Assembly (NCBI GenBank): GCA_903919625.1
Contig: CAIXIZ010000199.1
Coordinates: 1 to 17,265 of the forward strand
Length of the DNA stretch: 17,265 nucleotides
Reading direction: 5' to 3'
Origin: an uncultured Verrucomicrobiota bacterium
Lineage (GTDB): Bacteria > Verrucomicrobiota > Verrucomicrobiia > Opitutales > Opitutaceae
Each line of letters begins with the position of its first letter. Position 1 is the first letter of the stretch. The notes beneath the pieces were generated by a model, which saw only the letters and a list, made by a program, of their open reading frames with translations, had not been told where the DNA came from and ran no database searches. The translations under genes were made by a program, and so were the position numbers. Of this stretch, positions 14,633 through 17,265 are shown one piece after another.

Positions 14633-16424
14633 TCAGGCGTCATTGCGCGGTTTGGGCAGCCAACGCTCAAGACAGGCGTACAGCTCGGTCTGATGAACGG
14701 GTTTGGTCAGAAAATCATCCATGCCGGCCGCGCGACAAAGGGCCCGGTCTTCGGGCATGGCATTGGCCGTGAGCGCGATGACCGGGAGCGGGCGGCCGGC
14801 AAGTTCGCGGCGGATGCGACGCGTGGCCTCCATCCCGTCGATATCAGGCATCTGCACATCCATCAGGATAAGGGCCCAGGGCTCATGGACCGCACGCCTG
14901 ATCCCATCGGTCCCATTGTCCACCACGGTGACGGCCAGACCGGCCCGCCGGAGCATCAGCTCGATCACCCGCTGATTTACCACATTGTCTTCGACGACCA
15001 GCACATGTCCGTGAAATTGCCGGGATACCGCCGGTGTCACGGCTGGATTGTTCAGGGGCGCAGCCAGTAAAAATTGAAGTTCGAAGGAAAATTCCGTCCC
15101 TTTGCCCAGCATGCTGTGCAAGGCGATTTCGCCCCCCATCTGACGGACCAGCAATTGGGAAATGTTAAGCCCGAGTCCGCTCCCGCCGTAGCGCCGGGTG
15201 GTTGAACTGTCCCCCTGCGTAAATTTCTCAAATACCCGCGCCTGAGTGCCCACATCCATGCCGATGCCGGTATCGCGGACGCGAAACCGCAGCCGGGCGA
15301 GCTTCGCATCCCCACCCACCTGTTCGAGCGACAGCTCGATGCTGCCGGTGGCGGTGAATTTGACCGCGTTGCCGAGCAGGTTGAGCAACACCTGCCGGAG
15401 GCGGAAAGGGTCGCCAATGACCCCCGCGGGCAGATTGTCGCCCAAGCTGCAGCTGAGCCGCAGGCCTTTGGCCTCGGCCGGGGCGCGCAGCAGCACCGCT
15501 GTTTCGTTCGCAACGCTGGCGGGGGCAAATATCTCGGCTTCGAGGGTCAGCTTTCCACTCTCGATCTTGGTGAGGTCAAGGATGTCATTCAGGACGCGCA
15601 GCAGCTTGTCCGCCGAGTCAGCCGCTATCTCGAGCTGCTCGCGCTGCGGGGCGTCGAGCGAGGTTTTCGCGCAAGAGCTGGAGCATGCCGATGATGCCGT
15701 TCATGGGGGTGCGGATCTCATGGCTCATCGTGGCGAGAAAATCGCTCTTGGCGGAGCTGGCGGATTCGGCGCGTTCCTTCGCCTCGCTGAGGGTGAGCAC
15801 CAGGTCGTCGTTCTCAAAAATCAGCCGGTGCAGGCGGCTGAGGTCGCGGTGATGCATGCGTGCCGTGTGCGCGAGAAACATCGCGTAGGTGACGAAGCAA
15901 AGCGCCAGCGTCCAGCTCTGGGGCTCCTCGAGGGTGAGAAAGCGGATGGCACACGGCAACAGGGTGGCGCTGAGGTAGAGATAAAAGCTGCCCCGGACGG
16001 AAGCGAGCGAACGCGCCGCACCGGCATTCATGCCGGCGATGATCAGCGCGACGAGGCAGCGCGGCAACAGGGCCGGAAAACCAAGAAAGACCCAGCCGGC
16101 CACGCCCCAGACGGAACCGGAAGCCACGACGCCGATGAGAAACAGCATCCGCCACCGCACGGTCTCCCCATCCTCCCGATACCGGCGCGCAAATGCGAGA
16201 TTGAGCAGCAATCGCGCCATCGACACGGTCAGCAGCACCGCCAGCCAGATCAGGGAAGAATGCGGATATTGGCTGTAGATGCCCGCGACCATGATCGCCG
16301 CCAGGGCAAAATTGGAAAACAACCCAAATCCAGCCAACCGATAGAGCAGGCGCGTCAATTCCGCCTCGACCCGTCCGTGGATCGCCTTGCCCACCGGAAA
16401 AGGAGTTGCGACAGCATCGCCCAT
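14633..16424 (-). pseudogene. Hybrid sensor histidine kinase with receiver domain, interrupted by a frameshift
   Basis: Two frames encode one hybrid kinase. The first (16424-15618, 268 residues) has about six membrane helices (residues ~30-188), a coiled-coil-like linker and the phosphoacceptor motif SHEIRTPMNGIIGM with His235; it then runs out of frame into RRPAARAARDSG and stops. The second frame resumes around 15665 with LDAPQREQLEIAADSADKLL. It continues through the N box (RQVLLNLLGNAVKFT), G1 (DTGIGM) and G2 (GGSGLGL), and ends in a receiver domain with phosphoacceptor Asp in LILMDVQMPDIDG and Lys in FLTKP. Removing one A from the four-A run at 15664-15667 (coding strand) restores LLRETSLDAPQRE at the length normal for this domain. 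Everything else is intact, so the break is recent or a sequencing error. No partner response regulator is visible. It may sense an unknown membrane or redox signal. Confidence 0.88.
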
Positions 16425-16581
16425 CTAACTGATGTAAGCTGGATTGCGCTGGCGGGCAAGTTCATTCCGTTGAACAAGTTGTTAAAAAGTGGGGTGATGT
16501 TCCCGCTACTGCCACGCCCTGCGCCCGCCACGCCGCGGCAGCCGGATGGAATTGGCCCACCGTTATGGCCGCGGTACAAAG
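16425..16581. promoter_or_regulatory. Intergenic region upstream of the sensor kinase
   Basis: This 157-base gap separates the HTTM-like gene from the kinase gene, both on the minus strand. It holds two overlapping inverted repeats: GTTCA/TGAAC (16460-16475) and AACAA/TTGTT (16473-16483), about 35-60 bases upstream of the kinase start, where an operator could sit. A GC-rich stretch (16505-16545) contains a repeated GCCACGCC but no T-run. On the minus strand TTGCCC and TACATC lie 17 bases apart just before the kinase ATG and could be a promoter, though so close to the ATG that this is doubtful. Confidence 0.3.
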
Positions 16582-17265
16582 TCAAAAAAACTCCGTCCAA
16601 AGCATCAGCATCTCCGGGGGCGGCTTGGTCAGGTCCGGCAGGGTTGGCTCAGACATGAGGATGATGTCGAGCGAGGCGAGTTGCTCATCACCTGAGTGCG
16701 TGAGGTTCCATTTCCTGCCGATGTGCTGCGCCAGCGGTTCCAGAAAATTATGGCCCGCAGGCGACCAGATGAAAATCAGGTAGGACATCCAACGAATGCC
16801 TCCAAAACTGCCGGGGATGTCATCCGGCCGGTCAAGTACCGCCGGAGACTGGCCGGTGAACAGATTGACCGTGCGGCCGTTTTTCATGGTGCCGTAGAAA
16901 ACATACCACCCGTCATCGATTTGCGGGTCAGGCGCAAACACCCCGTAATTCTGATCCAGCCCGACATCATAGGCAATCCAGTTGAGGGAGACCGGAACCC
17001 GAGTCTGCAGCTGTGGAATCTGGGCAAGGTTCCACCAGATGACAAAAGAGACCAGGGCCAACAACCCCCCGTCGCGCAGCCAGCACAGGCAATGCCCCGT
17101 CCAGGACCAATGCCGTGGCACAACCGGAGCCGGCGCACACGGCTGACGCGCGGGATCGTCCTTCTGCCATGCCTTCGGCATAAATTGCCTGGCTGGACAC
17201 CAGCCAGCCAGCCGGCGGCCCACCGGCATGGCGTAGTCGTTCCAGAATTCCGGAGGTAGCAAAAC
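16582..17265 (-). CDS. HTTM-domain membrane protein, C-terminal part (partial)
   Basis: The frame is open to the window end, so only the C-terminal ~228 residues are visible. The visible part has one clear hydrophobic helix (GGLLALVSFVIWWNLAQIP) followed by a soluble region containing QNYGVFAPDPQIDDGWYVFYG and KNGRTVNLFTG. This FAP-P-DDGW-V--G pattern with a following G-VNLF is characteristic of the tail of bacterial HTTM (vitamin-K-carboxylase-like) membrane proteins. The function of most bacterial members is unknown and no carboxylase activity is claimed. An ATG at 17262 is in frame, but the family normally has several more membrane helices upstream, so the true start almost certainly lies outside. 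The gene ends 157 bases before the kinase gene, on the same strand. Confidence 0.7.
   Translation of the reverse strand, partial: VLLPPEFWNDYAMPVGRRLAGWCPARQFMPKAWQKDDPARQPCAPAPVVPRHWSWTGHCLCWLRDGGLLALVSFVIWWNLAQIPQLQTRVPVSLNWIAYDVGLDQNYGVFAPDPQIDDGWYVFYGTMKNGRTVNLFTGQSPAVLDRPDDIPGSFGGIRWMSYLIFIWSPAGHNFLEPLAQHIGRKWNLTHSGDEQLASLDIILMSEPTLPDLTKPPPEMLMLWTEFF

Noticed and set aside
15661..15670. Programmed ribosomal frameshift in the kinase gene
   Set aside because: Restoring the frame needs a +1 shift; there is no X-XXY-YYZ -1 slippery site in the right frame, nor a stop-codon-associated +1 signal like that of prfB.
15246..16658. Plus-strand open frame of 470 codons
   Set aside because: Opposite the kinase gene and intergenic DNA; it crosses the kinase frameshift without any domain evidence.

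Overview
The window is GC-rich, tightly packed DNA from a Gram-negative bacterium; secreted multihaem cytochromes, a SurA-like periplasmic chaperone and a periplasmic sugar-binding protein all imply a periplasm. Gene content and weak Shine-Dalgarno signals would fit Verrucomicrobiota (perhaps Opitutaceae), but this is a tentative inference. No tRNA, rRNA, CRISPR array, transposase or integrase was seen.

Left half (1-7869, minus strand). One co-directional run reads mfd (transcription-repair coupling factor), a SurA/PpiC-type peptidyl-prolyl isomerase that overlaps mfd by ATGA, then a sugar ABC importer: binding protein, double ATPase and permease (the permease is cut by the window edge). All three transporter proteins resemble the galactofuranose/arabinofuranose importer YtfQ-YtfR-YtfT. 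Junctions are a 4-base overlap, a 14-base gap, a gap of 47 or 92 bases depending on the ATPase start, and an 8-base overlap, so the whole set may be one transcript.

Centre (8026-13939, plus strand). A compact four-gene cluster, divergent from mfd, encodes a secreted tetrahaem cytochrome c; a cytoplasmic fusion of two cyclic-nucleotide-binding (CNB) domains with a four-cluster ferredoxin of the DmsB/NrfC type; a five-helix di-haem cytochrome b; and a membrane-anchored decahaem cytochrome c with a ten-cysteine cytoplasmic N-terminal segment. Together the parts form a plausible continuous route for electrons across the membrane, possibly gated by a cyclic nucleotide. This is the most interesting part of the window; no known complex with this exact composition is recognised here.

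Right end (13995-17265). A small DUF2937-type membrane protein follows the cluster on the plus strand. It converges on a hybrid sensor histidine kinase (minus strand) whose frame is broken by one base inside its phosphoacceptor domain. The C-terminal part of an HTTM-type membrane protein (minus strand) runs off the window end.

The sugar importer and the redox cluster show no direct functional link; they share only the mfd/cytochrome divergent intergenic region.
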